The notes beneath the pieces were generated by a model, which saw only the letters and a list, made by a program, of their open reading frames with translations, was not told the origin of the DNA and ran no database searches. Below are positions 1 to 9,175 of a stretch of 64,000 nucleotides of DNA, one piece after another. The stretch is from NCBI RefSeq assembly GCF_000263715.2, contig NZ_CM001514.1:1598936-1662935 (forward strand), in the 5' to 3' direction. Both the position numbers and the translations under genes were made by a program. This stretch comes from Pseudomonas synxantha BG33R (GTDB lineage: Bacteria > Pseudomonadota > Gammaproteobacteria > Pseudomonadales > Pseudomonadaceae). Every line of letters begins with the position of its first letter. Position 1 is the stretch's first letter.

Positions 1-190
1 GCAGCTGCCCAATGCCACGTTCGGCCTCGGGCCACGCGCTTTCGGGCATCCCGGCGCAGGGGGCTCGGTCGGGTTTGCCGACCCTGAACATGATGTAGCG
101 TTCGGTTTTGTGACTAATACCCTGGGCCCTTACGTACTTATGGACCCGCGTGCGCAGAAGTTGGTCGGAATATTGGCCGGTTGTCTATAA
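1..190 (+). CDS. serine hydrolase / class C beta-lactamase-like protein, C-terminal fragment
   Basis: The reading frame is open from base 2 and ends at TAA 188-190, giving the last 62 residues of a gene that begins outside the window. The residues FGHPGAGGSVGFADP, followed by FGFVTNTLGP, match the C-terminal part of class C beta-lactamase-fold esterases and peptidases, where an H-x-G-x-GG loop lines the active site (the K-T/S-G-equivalent region). Family members of about 380 residues are common in pseudomonads and usually act as esterases rather than true beta-lactamases. The catalytic S-x-x-K lies upstream and cannot be seen, so substrate and activity are unknown. Confidence 0.75.
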   Translation, partial: QLPNATFGLGPRAFGHPGAGGSVGFADPEHDVAFGFVTNTLGPYVLMDPRAQKLVGILAGCL

Positions 191-332
191 ACCCCTTGCT
201 GTTTCACAATTTTTTGTTACAAAGGCAAGTATAAAAAGATGCTGAACGACATGTTGTAACTTGAATGTTCTTTAAGCGTCTGTTTAACGGGTCATCAGGC
301 CCCCTGGTTTTTTCTCATTTTGTGGATATCTC

Positions 333-1478
333 ATGTTATCGAACAAGTCCTTGGCACTGGCGCTGTGCCTCACTATTACAGGTTGCGCACAAACTCCACA
401 AAATGATGCCGAAGGTGGGCATTGGTGGTCATTTGGATCGGACAAGGCTGCGACCAAGGACGCAGTGACCCAAACCGACGCCAAGCCGGATGCCAAACCA
501 GCTGCCGGCGCCAAGCCTGTTGAACCTGTCGCCGCTGCTGCTGCACCTGCTTCGCCCGCCAAGGCTGATACCGGCTACAGCTGGTGGCCGTTCTCCACCA
601 AGAGTGCCGAAGAAAAAGCCGCCGATGCCAAGGCCGACCTGAAAGCCGACCTGAAGGCCGCAACCCCGACTTCCGACGCGGCACCTGTCGTCGCCAAGAC
701 CGACGCCGAACCCCGCTGGTGGTGGCCGTTCGAAAGCAAGCCAAAGCCGTTGGCCAAGGTCGACGTGACCAATGTGCCAATGCCTGACCCGAAAATCACC
801 CAAGCCTGGCTGGACGACTACGAGCCACGCCTGCGCGAGGCCATCAAGGGCAGTTCGCTGCAACTGGAGCGTCGCGACAACGTGCTGGTCGTGATTGCCC
901 CGGTAGACGGTTCCTACAACCCGAAGCGTCCGGCGATGCTGCTGCCGGTGACTTTGGGCCCGTTCACTCGTGTGGCCAAGGCCGTTGAGGCTGATCCCAA
1001 GACCGCCGTACTGGTTCTGGGCCACGTCGATGCCACCGGCAGCGCTCCTGCGAGCCAGGCGTTGAGCAAGGAGCGTGCGCAGTCCATTGCTTCGATCTTC
1101 AGCCTCAGTGGTTTGAAGCAGGACCGCTTGATGCTGCGTGGCATGGGCGACCTTATGCCGCGTGCCGCCAACGACAGCAACCAGGGGCGTGCGCTGAATC
1201 GTCGCATGGAAATCATGTTCACTCAGCGTACAACGATGCTTGCACTGCTGAGCCAGTACAATTCGGGCAAGACGCCACCGGTTGCTGAAATGGTTGCCGT
1301 GCAGAATGCTCCAGCCCCGGCACCGGCGGCAAAAGCACCAGCCAAGAAGGCTCCGGCCAAGAAAGCGGCCGCCAAGCCAGCGGCTAAAAAGGCCGCGGCC
1401 AAACCTGCTGCGAAGAAGCCGGCTGCAACCAAAGCCAAGGCTGCTGCACCCGCTTCGAACGACCAGGCGAAAAACTGA
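333..1478 (+). CDS. OmpA-family lipoprotein with Lys/Ala/Pro-rich tail
   Basis: 381 residues. A lipoprotein signal ends in the lipobox ITGC (Cys18), so the protein is probably anchored in the outer membrane. Residues 30-135 are low-complexity Ala/Lys/Asp linkers interrupted by three aromatic motifs: HWWSF near 30, SWWPF near 84 and RWWWPF near 129. Residues about 200-298 form an OmpA/MotB peptidoglycan-binding domain: GHVDATG, then LSKERAQSI, then GMGDLMPRAAN and a final GRALNRRMEI. The tail from about 325 is a run of AAKKPA-type repeats resembling histone-H1-like sequence. I infer an envelope-to-peptidoglycan tether. The tryptophan motifs have no function I recognise. It lies 27 bp before pdxH and may be cotranscribed. 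Confidence 0.85.
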   Translation: MLSNKSLALALCLTITGCAQTPQNDAEGGHWWSFGSDKAATKDAVTQTDAKPDAKPAAGAKPVEPVAAAAAPASPAKADTGYSWWPFSTKSAEEKAADAKADLKADLKAATPTSDAAPVVAKTDAEPRWWWPFESKPKPLAKVDVTNVPMPDPKITQAWLDDYEPRLREAIKGSSLQLERRDNVLVVIAPVDGSYNPKRPAMLLPVTLGPFTRVAKAVEADPKTAVLVLGHVDATGSAPASQALSKERAQSIASIFSLSGLKQDRLMLRGMGDLMPRAANDSNQGRALNRRMEIMFTQRTTMLALLSQYNSGKTPPVAEMVAVQNAPAPAPAAKAPAKKAPAKKAAAKPAAKKAAAKPAAKKPAATKAKAAAPASNDQAKN

Positions 1479-1505
1479 GCCGTTGAACCACAAGGATAAA
1501 GCCGC

Positions 1506-2153
1506 ATGACCCAGGCACTGGCTGATATGCGCCGTGACTACACACGGGACGGTTTGAGCGAGGCCCAGGCCCCGGACGAGCCGTTTGCGTTGTTCCACCA
1601 ATGGTTTGGCGACGCGGTGAAAACCGAACAGCCGCCGGTGGAGGCCAATGCCATGACCCTGGCGACGGTCGACCAGGACGGTCGCCCGCACTGTCGCATC
1701 CTGCTGCTCAAGGGCCTGGATGCACAGGGCTTTACCTTCTTCACCAACTACCAGAGCGCCAAGGGTGAGCAACTTGCGGCGCGGCCGTTTGCGGCCATGA
1801 CGTTCTTCTGGCCGACCCTGGAACGCCAGGTGCGTATTGAAGGGCGCGTGGTCAAGGTCACCCCTGAAGAGTCGGATGCCTATTACCAGGTGCGCCCGTT
1901 GGGCAGCCGCCTCGGCGCCTGGGCATCCCCGCAGAGCAGGGTCATTCGTGACCGTGAAGAGCTGCACGATCTGCTCAAGGCCACCGAACAGCGTTTCAGC
2001 GATACCCAGCCCGATTGCCCCGAGCATTGGGGTGGGTACCGTTTGCTGCCCGAGCGCATCGAGTTCTGGCAGGGCCGCGCCAGCCGCCTGCATGATCGTC
2101 TCAACTATCGTGTGCAAGACGCCCAATGGATTCGCGAGCGCCTGGCGCCCTGA
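1506..2153 (+). CDS. pdxH: pyridoxamine/pyridoxine 5'-phosphate oxidase
   Basis: 215 residues, the normal family length. PdxH is a cytosolic FMN enzyme that oxidises pyridoxamine or pyridoxine 5'-phosphate to pyridoxal 5'-phosphate with O2, the last step of the salvage and DXP-dependent B6 routes. Recognisable blocks are [10 protein letters not shown] at the N-terminus, the FMN-binding [19 protein letters not shown] region, [22 protein letters not shown], and the C-terminal [13 protein letters not shown] signature followed by WIRERLAP. The start follows AAGGATAAAGCC, a plausible ribosome binding site. Confidence 0.97.
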   Translation: MTQALADMRRDYTRDGLSEAQAPDEPFALFHQWFGDAVKTEQPPVEANAMTLATVDQDGRPHCRILLLKGLDAQGFTFFTNYQSAKGEQLAARPFAAMTFFWPTLERQVRIEGRVVKVTPEESDAYYQVRPLGSRLGAWASPQSRVIRDREELHDLLKATEQRFSDTQPDCPEHWGGYRLLPERIEFWQGRASRLHDRLNYRVQDAQWIRERLAP

Positions 2154-2417
2154 GCGTCACCTTTCGTCATCCCGCCTGAATCATGCCCCTTGCGCCGACG
2201 TCTCTATTCAGGAGATTTCGGCGCTTTTGATTGTGCGGCTACAATGATCAAGCAGTTGAGGGCGCCGTTGCGCACCACAGCCAGGCTACCGTTCGTCGTG
2301 TTTTCTGGTGCTGGCAGTCTGTACTCAGGCTGAATGAAAGCAATTTTCTGCCCGGCTTGCCGTGACAGGCGCCAAGCCACAGCGTTTAATGAATACCTGT
2401 CCTTTGGAGTTGATGCT

Positions 2418-2882
2418 ATGCGTAAGTCCGTTTTACTAGTTGCCTGCTTTACCACCCTGTCATTGCTGTTGGGTGGCTGCGCCTCGAGTCTGACCGGCGA
2501 CTCGTACTCCCGTGATGAGGCGCGTCGCGTTCAGACCGTGCGCATGGGTACCATCGAATCCCTGCGTCCGGTGAAAATCGAAGGCACCAAGACCCCAATC
2601 GGCGGCGCTGCGGGCGCAGTCATCGGCGGTGTTGGCGGCAGCGCCATCGGTGGCGGCCGTGGCAGCATCGTCACCGCTGTAATCGGCGCGGTCGCGGGCG
2701 GCCTGCTGGGCTCGGCCACCGAAGAAGGCCTGACCCGCACCCAGGGCGTGGAAATCACCGTGCGCGAAGACGACGGCAGTATGCGCGCCTACGTACAAGC
2801 CGTGCAGGAAAATGAAATCTTCCGCATTGGCGACCGCGTACGCATCATGACTGTTGACGGTACCAGCCGCGTTACTCGCTAA
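2418..2882 (+). CDS. glycine-zipper 2TM lipoprotein (SlyB/PcP-like)
   Basis: 154 residues from the ATG at 2418, preceded by TTTGGAG. This start places a lipoprotein signal at the N-terminus with lipobox LGGC (about residue 21). An upstream in-frame start at 2334 would bury it. A glycine-zipper stretch (GGAAGAVIGGVGGSAIGG and GAVAGGLLGS) follows, as in the 17-kDa surface antigen/SlyB family, and then a small beta-rich domain (VEITVREDDGSMRAYVQ, IGDRVRIMT). These proteins sit in the outer membrane and are linked to envelope integrity and divalent-cation stress. The gene stands alone and is followed by a strong terminator. Confidence 0.88.
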   Translation: MRKSVLLVACFTTLSLLLGGCASSLTGDSYSRDEARRVQTVRMGTIESLRPVKIEGTKTPIGGAAGAVIGGVGGSAIGGGRGSIVTAVIGAVAGGLLGSATEEGLTRTQGVEITVREDDGSMRAYVQAVQENEIFRIGDRVRIMTVDGTSRVTR

Positions 2883-2903
2883 GCGGTAAGTAATCGGGCA
2901 AAG

Positions 2904-2938
2904 AAAACCCCAGCCGGGTGACCGGTTGGGGTTTTTTT
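2904..2938. terminator. bidirectional rho-independent terminator
   Basis: AACCCCAGCCGG pairs with CCGGTTGGGGTT around a GTGA loop and is followed by seven T residues. It ends the glycine-zipper lipoprotein gene. The A-rich left side would also let it serve the convergent nhaA. Confidence 0.9.
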
Positions 2939-2957
2939 ATGCTGCTTTCCCAGGGGC

Positions 2958-4133
2958 TCAGGCTTTTTTGCGACTCGCCATCGCCGTCACCGCATACCCG
3001 ATAAAGGCTGCCAGGATCGACCCGGTCAGAATCCCCATGCGGTCTTCACCGGCAAACTCGCTGGCACCCGGCACAAATGCCAGGGAGCCTACAAACAGGC
3101 TCATGGTGAAGCCGATACCGCACAGAACAGCCACGCCAAGCACCTGGCCCCAGTTGGCGCCGCTGGGCAGGGACGCGATACCAGTCTTGATCGCCAGCCA
3201 AGTGAGGCCGAACACACCGATGGTCTTGCCGATCAACAGGCCGGCGGCGATGCCCATGGGCACGGAATGGGTGAAGCTCTCCAGGCTCACGCCGGTGAGG
3301 GAAACCCCGGCATTGGCGAACGCGAACAACGGCAGGATGGCGTAGGCCACCCACGGGTGCAGGGCGTGCTCCAGGGTCAGCAGCGGTGAGGTTTCGGCGT
3401 TCCGGGTGCGCAGTGGAATGCAGAATGCCAGGGTCACACCGGCCAGTGTGGCATGCACACCGCTCTTGAGTACGCACACCCACAGGATCAGGCCGATGAT
3501 CAGGTAAGGCCCAAGCTTGATCACGCCCAGGCGATTCATCGCAATCAAGGCAATCAAGCAAGCCCCCGCACCCGCCAGGGACGCGCCGGACAAGTCAGCG
3601 GAATAGAACAGTGCGATGACGATGATGGCACCGAGGTCATCAATGATTGCGAGGGTCATCAGGAACAACTTCAGCGACACCGGTACGCGCTTGCCCAGCA
3701 GTGCCAGCACGCCCAGAGCGAACGCGATATCCGTGGCCATCGGGATCGCCCAGCCGGCGAGGGCGGCCGGGTTGTCCTTGTTCAGCGCCCAGTAGATCAG
3801 CGCCGGCACCACCATGCCGCCGATGGCCGCTGCGCCGGGCAGCACAACCTGGGAAGGCTTGGAGAGGTGACCATCGAGCAGTTCGCGTTTGACCTCCAGG
3901 CCGATCAGCAGGAAAAACAGAGCCATCAGGCCGTCGTTTATCCACAGCAGTGCCGGCTTGGCGATTTTCAACGCGCCGACCTGGGCAACCACCGGTGTAT
4001 CGAGAAACGCGTTGTACAGGTGCGACAACGGTGAGTTGTTGATGATCAGCGCCAACGCGGCAGCGGCGATCAACAACAGACCACTGGCGGCTTCCAGCTG
4101 GAAGAAACGAGTAAAAGTGCTACGCAGAGGCAA
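2958..4133 (-). CDS. nhaA: Na+/H+ antiporter NhaA
   Basis: 391 residues, the usual NhaA length, with about 12 membrane helices. It exchanges two external protons for one cytoplasmic Na+ (or Li+) and supports sodium and alkaline pH tolerance. The ion-binding pair is present in the broken-helix motif [16 protein letters not shown], matching Asp163/Asp164 of the E. coli protein. Other family blocks are [39 protein letters not shown] and [16 protein letters not shown] near the C-terminus. It is monocistronic and divergent from the PLP enzyme that starts at 4349. Confidence 0.97.
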   Translation of the reverse strand: MPLRSTFTRFFQLEAASGLLLIAAAALALIINNSPLSHLYNAFLDTPVVAQVGALKIAKPALLWINDGLMALFFLLIGLEVKRELLDGHLSKPSQVVLPGAAAIGGMVVPALIYWALNKDNPAALAGWAIPMATDIAFALGVLALLGKRVPVSLKLFLMTLAIIDDLGAIIVIALFYSADLSGASLAGAGACLIALIAMNRLGVIKLGPYLIIGLILWVCVLKSGVHATLAGVTLAFCIPLRTRNAETSPLLTLEHALHPWVAYAILPLFAFANAGVSLTGVSLESFTHSVPMGIAAGLLIGKTIGVFGLTWLAIKTGIASLPSGANWGQVLGVAVLCGIGFTMSLFVGSLAFVPGASEFAGEDRMGILTGSILAAFIGYAVTAMASRKKA

Positions 4134-4348
4134 GGGATGCTCTCCATTTGAGGTTCAATAGGTGGGTACCCTAACCCGTACAGTTAGTTGTTAAAACAAA
4201 AGTTATATTCTTATTTGTTATAAGAGATGAGCCGGGTTACCAATGCGTCAAAGACTAGCAATTGTGTGTCCAATTGAGTCGGCACTGTATCTGTGTCAAG
4301 TGTAGGAAACATCTTAAGATCAAGGCTGAAAACCTTAGAGAACCTACC

Positions 4349-5443
4349 ATGAGCGACCACTGTACCTGGGCCCGCGAAGCCATTCGCATCATTGAAGCGG
4401 ACTTCCAGCGGAGCGCCGACACCCACCTGATCCCGTTGCCGTTACCGGGGTTGCCCGGCATCGAGTTGTACTTCAAGGACGAGTCCAGCCACCCCACAGG
4501 CAGCCTGAAACACCGGCTGGCCCGCTCGCTGTTTTTGTACGCGCTGTGCAATGGCTGGCTCAAGCCGGGCGCCCCGGTGATCGAAGCGTCCAGCGGTTCC
4601 ACAGCCATCTCTGAAGCCTACTTCGCTCGCCTGTTGGGGTTGCCGTTCATTGCCGTCATGCCGGCCACCACCTCCCAGGAAAAGATCGCCCAGATCGCCT
4701 TCTACGGTGGCAAGAGCCATCTGGTTCAGGATCCGACGCAGATCTACGCCGAATCCGAACGCCTGGCCCAGGAAAGTGGTGGTCACTTCATGGACCAGTT
4801 CACCTACGCCGAGCGTGCTACCGACTGGCGCGCAAACAACAACATTGCCGAATCGATCTTCCAGCAGATGCGCTTTGAGGAGCACCCGGAGCCCAGTTGG
4901 TTGATTTCCAGCCCCGGCACTGGCGGCACCACCGCGACACTGGGCCGCTACGTACGTTATCGCCAGCATTGCACCCGCGTGCTGTGTGCCGATGCCGAGC
5001 GCTCGGTGTTTTTCGACTTCTACCAGAGCGGCGACGCCAGCCTGCGCCTGGAGTGTGGTTCGCGAATCGAAGGGATTGGTCGCCCGCGTGTCGAGGCGTC
5101 GTTTCTGCCGGCGGTGATTGATGCGATGGTCAAGGTGCCAGACGCCTTGTCATTGGCGGCCATGCATTACCTGGCTGGGCGTTTGGGACGACGGGTCGGC
5201 GGTTCCAGCGGGACCAACCTGATCGGCGCGTTGGTGGCTGCGCACCAGATGAAAGCGGCGGGAGAGTCAGGCTCGATCGTAGCGATCTTGTGTGATGGCG
5301 GCGAGCGTTATGCCACCACCTATTACGATCAGGCGTGGTTGGCGGGGCAGGGGTATGAGCTGGATGGGTTGGTTGCGGCAGTGGCTGCGAGCGTAGAGCA
5401 GGGCGAGTCTCTACCGACCAGTATCCTGCGCGCCAACATCTGA
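4349..5443 (+). CDS. PLP-dependent cysteine synthase/desulfhydrase-family enzyme
   Basis: 364 residues from ATG 4349; in-frame codons back to 4262 add no conserved sequence. It has the tryptophan-synthase-beta/cysteine-synthase fold. [14 protein letters not shown] carries the Schiff-base lysine in an SxKxR context, [14 protein letters not shown] is the substrate loop, and [15 protein letters not shown] is the phosphate-binding glycine loop. [12 protein letters not shown] and the late [16 protein letters not shown] complete the fold. Pseudomonas relatives are annotated as cysteine synthase family or L-cysteine desulfhydrase-type enzymes. The sequence does not tell synthesis from degradation, and no sulfur gene adjoins it. 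Confidence 0.85.
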   Translation: MSDHCTWAREAIRIIEADFQRSADTHLIPLPLPGLPGIELYFKDESSHPTGSLKHRLARSLFLYALCNGWLKPGAPVIEASSGSTAISEAYFARLLGLPFIAVMPATTSQEKIAQIAFYGGKSHLVQDPTQIYAESERLAQESGGHFMDQFTYAERATDWRANNNIAESIFQQMRFEEHPEPSWLISSPGTGGTTATLGRYVRYRQHCTRVLCADAERSVFFDFYQSGDASLRLECGSRIEGIGRPRVEASFLPAVIDAMVKVPDALSLAAMHYLAGRLGRRVGGSSGTNLIGALVAAHQMKAAGESGSIVAILCDGGERYATTYYDQAWLAGQGYELDGLVAAVAASVEQGESLPTSILRANI

Positions 5444-5458
5444 CCGGGCGCAAATCAA

Positions 5459-5514
5459 AATGTGGGAGGGAGCAAGTCGAATCGTCGCACCGCCCCTCCG
5501 ACATTTTTACTGCA
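5459..5514. repeat. REP-like palindrome (GTGGGAGGG ... CCCCTCCGACA)
   Basis: Imperfect inverted repeat between two convergent genes. An ATGTGGGAGGGAGCAAG arm and a CCCCTCCGACATTT arm flank the insert TCGAATCGTCGCACCG. The same insert occurs in the element at 44161. It may also act as a terminator for the flanking genes. Confidence 0.75.
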
Positions 5515-5520
5515 GTGTTC

Positions 5521-7134
5521 TCAGGCTTCGATACCCAACATATCCCGCGCCAACGCCTCGGCAATCCGAATCCCGTCGACACCTGCCGACAGAATCCCAC
5601 CGGCGTAACCCGCGCCTTCCCCGGCCGGGAACAGGCCTTTGACGTTCAGGCTCTGCATCGACTCATTGCGGGTAATGCGCAAGGGTGACGAAGTGCGAGT
5701 CTCGATGCCGGTCAACACTGCATCGTGCAGCGAATAGCCTTTGATCTGCTTTTCGAACGCCGGCAACGCTTCGCGGATGGCTTCGATGGCGAAGTCCGGC
5801 AAGGCCAGGGCCAGGTCGCCCAGGGACACGCCGGGCTTGTAGGACGGCTCCACACTGCCGATGGCGGTGGAAGGTTTGCCGGCGATAAAGTCACCCACCA
5901 GTTGCGCGGGCGCCTCGTAGTTGCTGCCGCCGAGGATGTAGGCGTGGGACTCCAGGCGCTCCTGCAACTCGATACCGGCCAGCGGGCCGCCCGGGTAATC
6001 CACCTCGGGGGTGATGCCGACCACGATGCCGGAGTTGGCGTTGCGTTCGTTACGCGAATACTGACTCATGCCGTTTGTCACGACGCGGTTCGGTTCTGAG
6101 GTCGCAGCCACCACGGTACCGCCAGGGCACATGCAGAAACTGTAGACCGAGCGGCCATTCTTGGCGTGGTGCACCAGCTTGTAGTCCGCTGCGCCCAGTT
6201 TCGGATGGCCTGCGTATTTGCCCAGACGTGCGGCGTCGATCAGCGACTGCGGGTGTTCGATACGGAAACCCACCGAGAACGGCTTGGCCTCCATGTACAC
6301 GCCGCGCTCATGGAGCATACGGAAGGTGTCACGGGCGCTGTGGCCCAGGGCAAGAATCACGTGCCTGGAAAGGATCTGCTCGCCGCCGTCGATGACCACG
6401 CCGTTCAACTGCCCGTCTTCGATCAACACATCCGTGACGCGTTGTTCAAAGCGCACTTCACCGCCCAGGGCGATGATTTGCTCGCGCATGTTCTCCACGA
6501 CGCCGGTCAGGCGGAAAGTGCCGATATGCGGCTTGCTGACATAGAGGATCTCTTCCGGTGCACCGGCCTTGACGAACTCGTGCAGCACTTTGCGTCCGTG
6601 GAATTTCGGGTCCTTGATCTGGCTGTACAGCTTGCCGTCGGAGAAGGTCCCGGCACCGCCTTCACCGAACTGCACGTTGGACTCGGGGTTGAGCACGCTT
6701 TTACGCCACAGGCCCCAGGTGTCCTTGGTGCGTTGGCGCACTTCCTTGCCGCGTTCGAGGATGATCGGCTTGAAGCCCATCTGCGCCAGCAGCAGCCCGG
6801 CGAAGATCCCGCAGGGACCAAACCCCACCACGATTGGCCGTTCAACCAAGCCAGCCGGCGCCTGGCCCACGACCTTGTAGCTGACATCCGGCGCGGGATT
6901 GACGTTGCGGTCATCGGCAAACTTGAGCAGCAGGGCGGCTTCGCCCTTGACGTTCAGGTCGACGGTGTAGATGAAGCACAGCTCCGACGACTTTTTACGG
7001 GCGTCGTAGCTGCGTTTGAACAGGGTGAAATCGAGCAGGTCATCACTGGCGATGCCCAGGCGCTGCACGATGGCAGGCCGCAGGTCTTCTTCGGGATGGT
7101 CGATGGGCAGCTTGAGTTCGGTGATTCGTAACAT
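5521..7134 (-). CDS. NAD(P)/FAD-dependent dehydrogenase (COG2509 family)
   Basis: 537 residues. An N-terminal domain of about 80 residues (MLRITELKLPIDHPEEDL) precedes a flavoprotein core with a dinucleotide fold: VVGFGPCGIFAGLLLAQMG, then IILERGKEVRQR. FGEGGAGTFSDGKLYSQIKD, GGEQILSRHVILALGHSARDTF, CMCPGGTVVAATSE and FPAGEGAGYAGGILSAGVDG are blocks of the uncharacterised FAD-dependent dehydrogenases widespread in bacteria. The reaction is unknown to me; structure-based links to the HI0933/thiamine-oxidoreductase superfamily suggest a redox role. It is transcribed alone, convergent with the PLP enzyme. Confidence 0.85.
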   Translation of the reverse strand: MLRITELKLPIDHPEEDLRPAIVQRLGIASDDLLDFTLFKRSYDARKKSSELCFIYTVDLNVKGEAALLLKFADDRNVNPAPDVSYKVVGQAPAGLVERPIVVGFGPCGIFAGLLLAQMGFKPIILERGKEVRQRTKDTWGLWRKSVLNPESNVQFGEGGAGTFSDGKLYSQIKDPKFHGRKVLHEFVKAGAPEEILYVSKPHIGTFRLTGVVENMREQIIALGGEVRFEQRVTDVLIEDGQLNGVVIDGGEQILSRHVILALGHSARDTFRMLHERGVYMEAKPFSVGFRIEHPQSLIDAARLGKYAGHPKLGAADYKLVHHAKNGRSVYSFCMCPGGTVVAATSEPNRVVTNGMSQYSRNERNANSGIVVGITPEVDYPGGPLAGIELQERLESHAYILGGSNYEAPAQLVGDFIAGKPSTAIGSVEPSYKPGVSLGDLALALPDFAIEAIREALPAFEKQIKGYSLHDAVLTGIETRTSSPLRITRNESMQSLNVKGLFPAGEGAGYAGGILSAGVDGIRIAEALARDMLGIEA

Positions 7135-7240
7135 GACAGGATCCGGTAGGCGGCGGGCAAGGAGGCCGGCTGTTTTGCAAACCGGCGATTATAAGCCCCA
7201 AAGGCGGTTTTCCGTCAGGTTAAAACAGCCCAAGGCACAA

Positions 7241-7912
7241 TCAGTCGTCCCGGGAGCCGCCAAACGCCGCGCAGCCACGCTGCACCTGGCCGTTCACCCG
7301 CAACTCGGCGCTCATGTGTTGCAGGCTGCCGCTCACGCTGTCGACGCAGCGCTGGGGCGCCACCCACAGTTCGATGTGCTGGTTATTGGCTTCGGTCATC
7401 AGGTTGAAGCGCCCATCGCCCAGTTGTTCTTCGACGTAGGGCACCGCCAGCGGTGGCTGGCCTTCGCGTTCCAGCACCATGCCCTTGGCTGTGACATTCA
7501 TTGCCCAGGCCGGCTTATGGCCGTTGGCGCGCAGGATCATGCGCTTGAAGTCCGGATCGTCGCAGGCTGAGGTCGAGCGCTCTACGCGATAGAGTTGTTG
7601 CAGGTCGAGCGAACCCTGGGTGCCGCTGGCAACCCCGGAAAACTTGCCGCGCAGGTCGGCAAACAAAGCGCCTTGCTGGCCGGCCAGGGACGCGGCTTCC
7701 TGCAGGATGCTGGTGCCGCCGGTGTCGTTGACCACATAGTTGCGTTTGTCGCCGCACGGTTGGAACAACAATTTGCCCTCCACAGCGGTCAACTCACCCT
7801 GCATACGGGTCAGCCCGGCAGTAGACGGTTTGGCCGGCTCGCTCTCGAACATCTGGCAAGCGGTGAACAGGGGCAGCAGGGCAAGCAGTGCAAGAGTACG
7901 AGCGGCGCGCAT
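7241..7912 (-). CDS. COG3650-like lipoprotein
   Basis: 223 residues from ATG 7912. This start gives a clear lipoprotein signal, LALLALLPLFTAC; a longer frame back to 7969 would spoil it. The mature part has two regions with paired cysteines, LFQPCGDKRNYVVND and TSACDDPDFKR, and ends with ELWVAPQRCVDSVSGSLQHMSAEL, which resembles the MliC/COG3650 envelope families that bind or sense small molecules. Periplasmic, outer-membrane-anchored. Function unknown. Confidence 0.75.
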   Translation of the reverse strand: MRAARTLALLALLPLFTACQMFESEPAKPSTAGLTRMQGELTAVEGKLLFQPCGDKRNYVVNDTGGTSILQEAASLAGQQGALFADLRGKFSGVASGTQGSLDLQQLYRVERSTSACDDPDFKRMILRANGHKPAWAMNVTAKGMVLEREGQPPLAVPYVEEQLGDGRFNLMTEANNQHIELWVAPQRCVDSVSGSLQHMSAELRVNGQVQRGCAAFGGSRDD

Positions 7913-8083
7913 TGATCGGGTCTCCAAAACAAGTGCCGCCACGTTACGCAGCCTCGCGTCGCACCACAAGTCTGTAAACGGCTCGAAACCAATACCTGCG
8001 GCATACGTCAGCCTTTAAGCCTTTACTGATGCAAGGACGGGAGCGGTATGCAAGGGTTGATGACTTTGCCTGGGAGAGTTGCG

Positions 8084-8437
8084 ATGACAAATAAATGGAG
8101 CGCGTATGGACTGCTGTTTGCCAGCGTTTCGGTGTTTGCTGAGGACGCCGCGAGGTTGGAGTATTCGTCGGCTAATGACTTCACCGAGATCTCGCTTGAA
8201 CTCAAGAGTATCCACAATCTGAATGCGGATACCGTATCGGCCAGCATTACGTTAAGCGAAGAGGCCAAGGCGCGTACCACAGCCATTACCACGCTGACCT
8301 ACGGAAAGCAGATGACGCTTTATATCGATGGTCGCCGTTTATACACCAGCCACGTTCAAGGGATTATGGGGGGCAGCTTAAGAGTAGCCGTGCCCAAAGA
8401 CTTGGCTGCGCAGTGGGCAACTCGGTACCTGCACTAA
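8084..8437 (+). CDS. secreted small protein resembling the SecDF P1 head subdomain
   Basis: 117 residues from ATG 8084, chosen over 8048 because GGGAGAG lies 6 bp upstream and it gives a signal peptide (SAYGLLFASVSVFAEDA). The mature 95 residues contain TVSASITLSEEAKARTTAI, then YGKQMTLYIDGRRLYTSHV and IMGGSLRVAV. This order resembles the beta-alpha 'head' of the SecD/SecF P1 domain (F-T-x-x-G, then ldG-x-x-l-s-x-P-x-i, then Gg-x-x-i). It is a free-standing, exported copy with no membrane helices. The assignment is inferred from pattern only; the function is unknown. Confidence 0.6.
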   Translation: MTNKWSAYGLLFASVSVFAEDAARLEYSSANDFTEISLELKSIHNLNADTVSASITLSEEAKARTTAITTLTYGKQMTLYIDGRRLYTSHVQGIMGGSLRVAVPKDLAAQWATRYLH

Positions 8438-8470
8438 AGGTGGCAGGTACCGAGAACCTTCTTTGGCAGG

Positions 8471-9070
8471 TCAGCCCACGATAAAGGTCTGCCCTGTCTG
8501 CAAGCCCTCGACACTCTTCGCGTAGGCCAACGCCACATCTGCACCAGGCACCGGTTTGTACCCACGAAAGTATGGAGCGTAGCTGCCCATGGCTTCCAGC
8601 AGCACTGTCGGGCTCACCGAATTGACACGCAAGCCCCGTGGCAACTCGATTGCCGCGGCTTTGACAAAGGCATCCAGCGCGCCGTTGACCAGCGCGGCCG
8701 AGGCACCGGTACGGATCGGGTCGCGGTTGAGAATGCCGCTGGTGAACGTAAACGAGGCACCGTCATTGGCGTATTCGCGCCCGATCAGCAGCAGATTGAC
8801 CTGGCCCATCAGCTTGTCACGCAGACCCAGTTCGAAATCGCTGTCGCTCATCTCTCCCAGAGCCACGAAGTTCACACTGCCTGCGGCGCAGATCAGGGCG
8901 TCGAACTTGCCGGTCTGCTTGAACAGCCTGCGTATCGAGGCGCTATCGCTGATGTCCACCTGGAAGTCGCCGCTGGTACGGCCGATGCTGATCACTTCGT
9001 GGCGTTGCGCCAACTCTGCCTTGACCGCTGAACCTATGGTGCCGCTGGCACCAATCAATAGGATTTTCAT
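8471..9070 (-). CDS. short-chain dehydrogenase/reductase
   Basis: 199 residues. A Rossmann fold begins at residue 2 with KILLIGASGTIGSAV (G-x-x-G-x-x-G cofactor loop). An NNAG-equivalent ICAAGSVNF follows, and FTSGILNRDPIRTGASAALVNGAL replaces the usual S-x12-YxxxK region: TSG supplies Ser, but the Tyr-Lys pair is not in canonical form. Similar short SDRs in pseudomonads keep this altered active site. RVNSVSPTVLLE completes the fold. It is divergent from a LysR gene 105 bp away, a typical regulator-target pair, so that regulator probably controls it. Substrate unknown. Confidence 0.85.
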   Translation of the reverse strand: MKILLIGASGTIGSAVKAELAQRHEVISIGRTSGDFQVDISDSASIRRLFKQTGKFDALICAAGSVNFVALGEMSDSDFELGLRDKLMGQVNLLLIGREYANDGASFTFTSGILNRDPIRTGASAALVNGALDAFVKAAAIELPRGLRVNSVSPTVLLEAMGSYAPYFRGYKPVPGADVALAYAKSVEGLQTGQTFIVG

Positions 9071-9175
9071 CGTGCTGTTCCTCCAGGGGGTTAACTGAAG
9101 GTCCAGTCTAGTGTGGCTTTTCAGGCGAATAAACGCGCTAATAGGCAACCTTTGGTTTTCAAATGGAAACAATCC

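Noticed and set aside
429..2126. 565-codon minus-strand open frame
   Set aside because: Antisense of the OmpA-like gene and pdxH; low-complexity composition.
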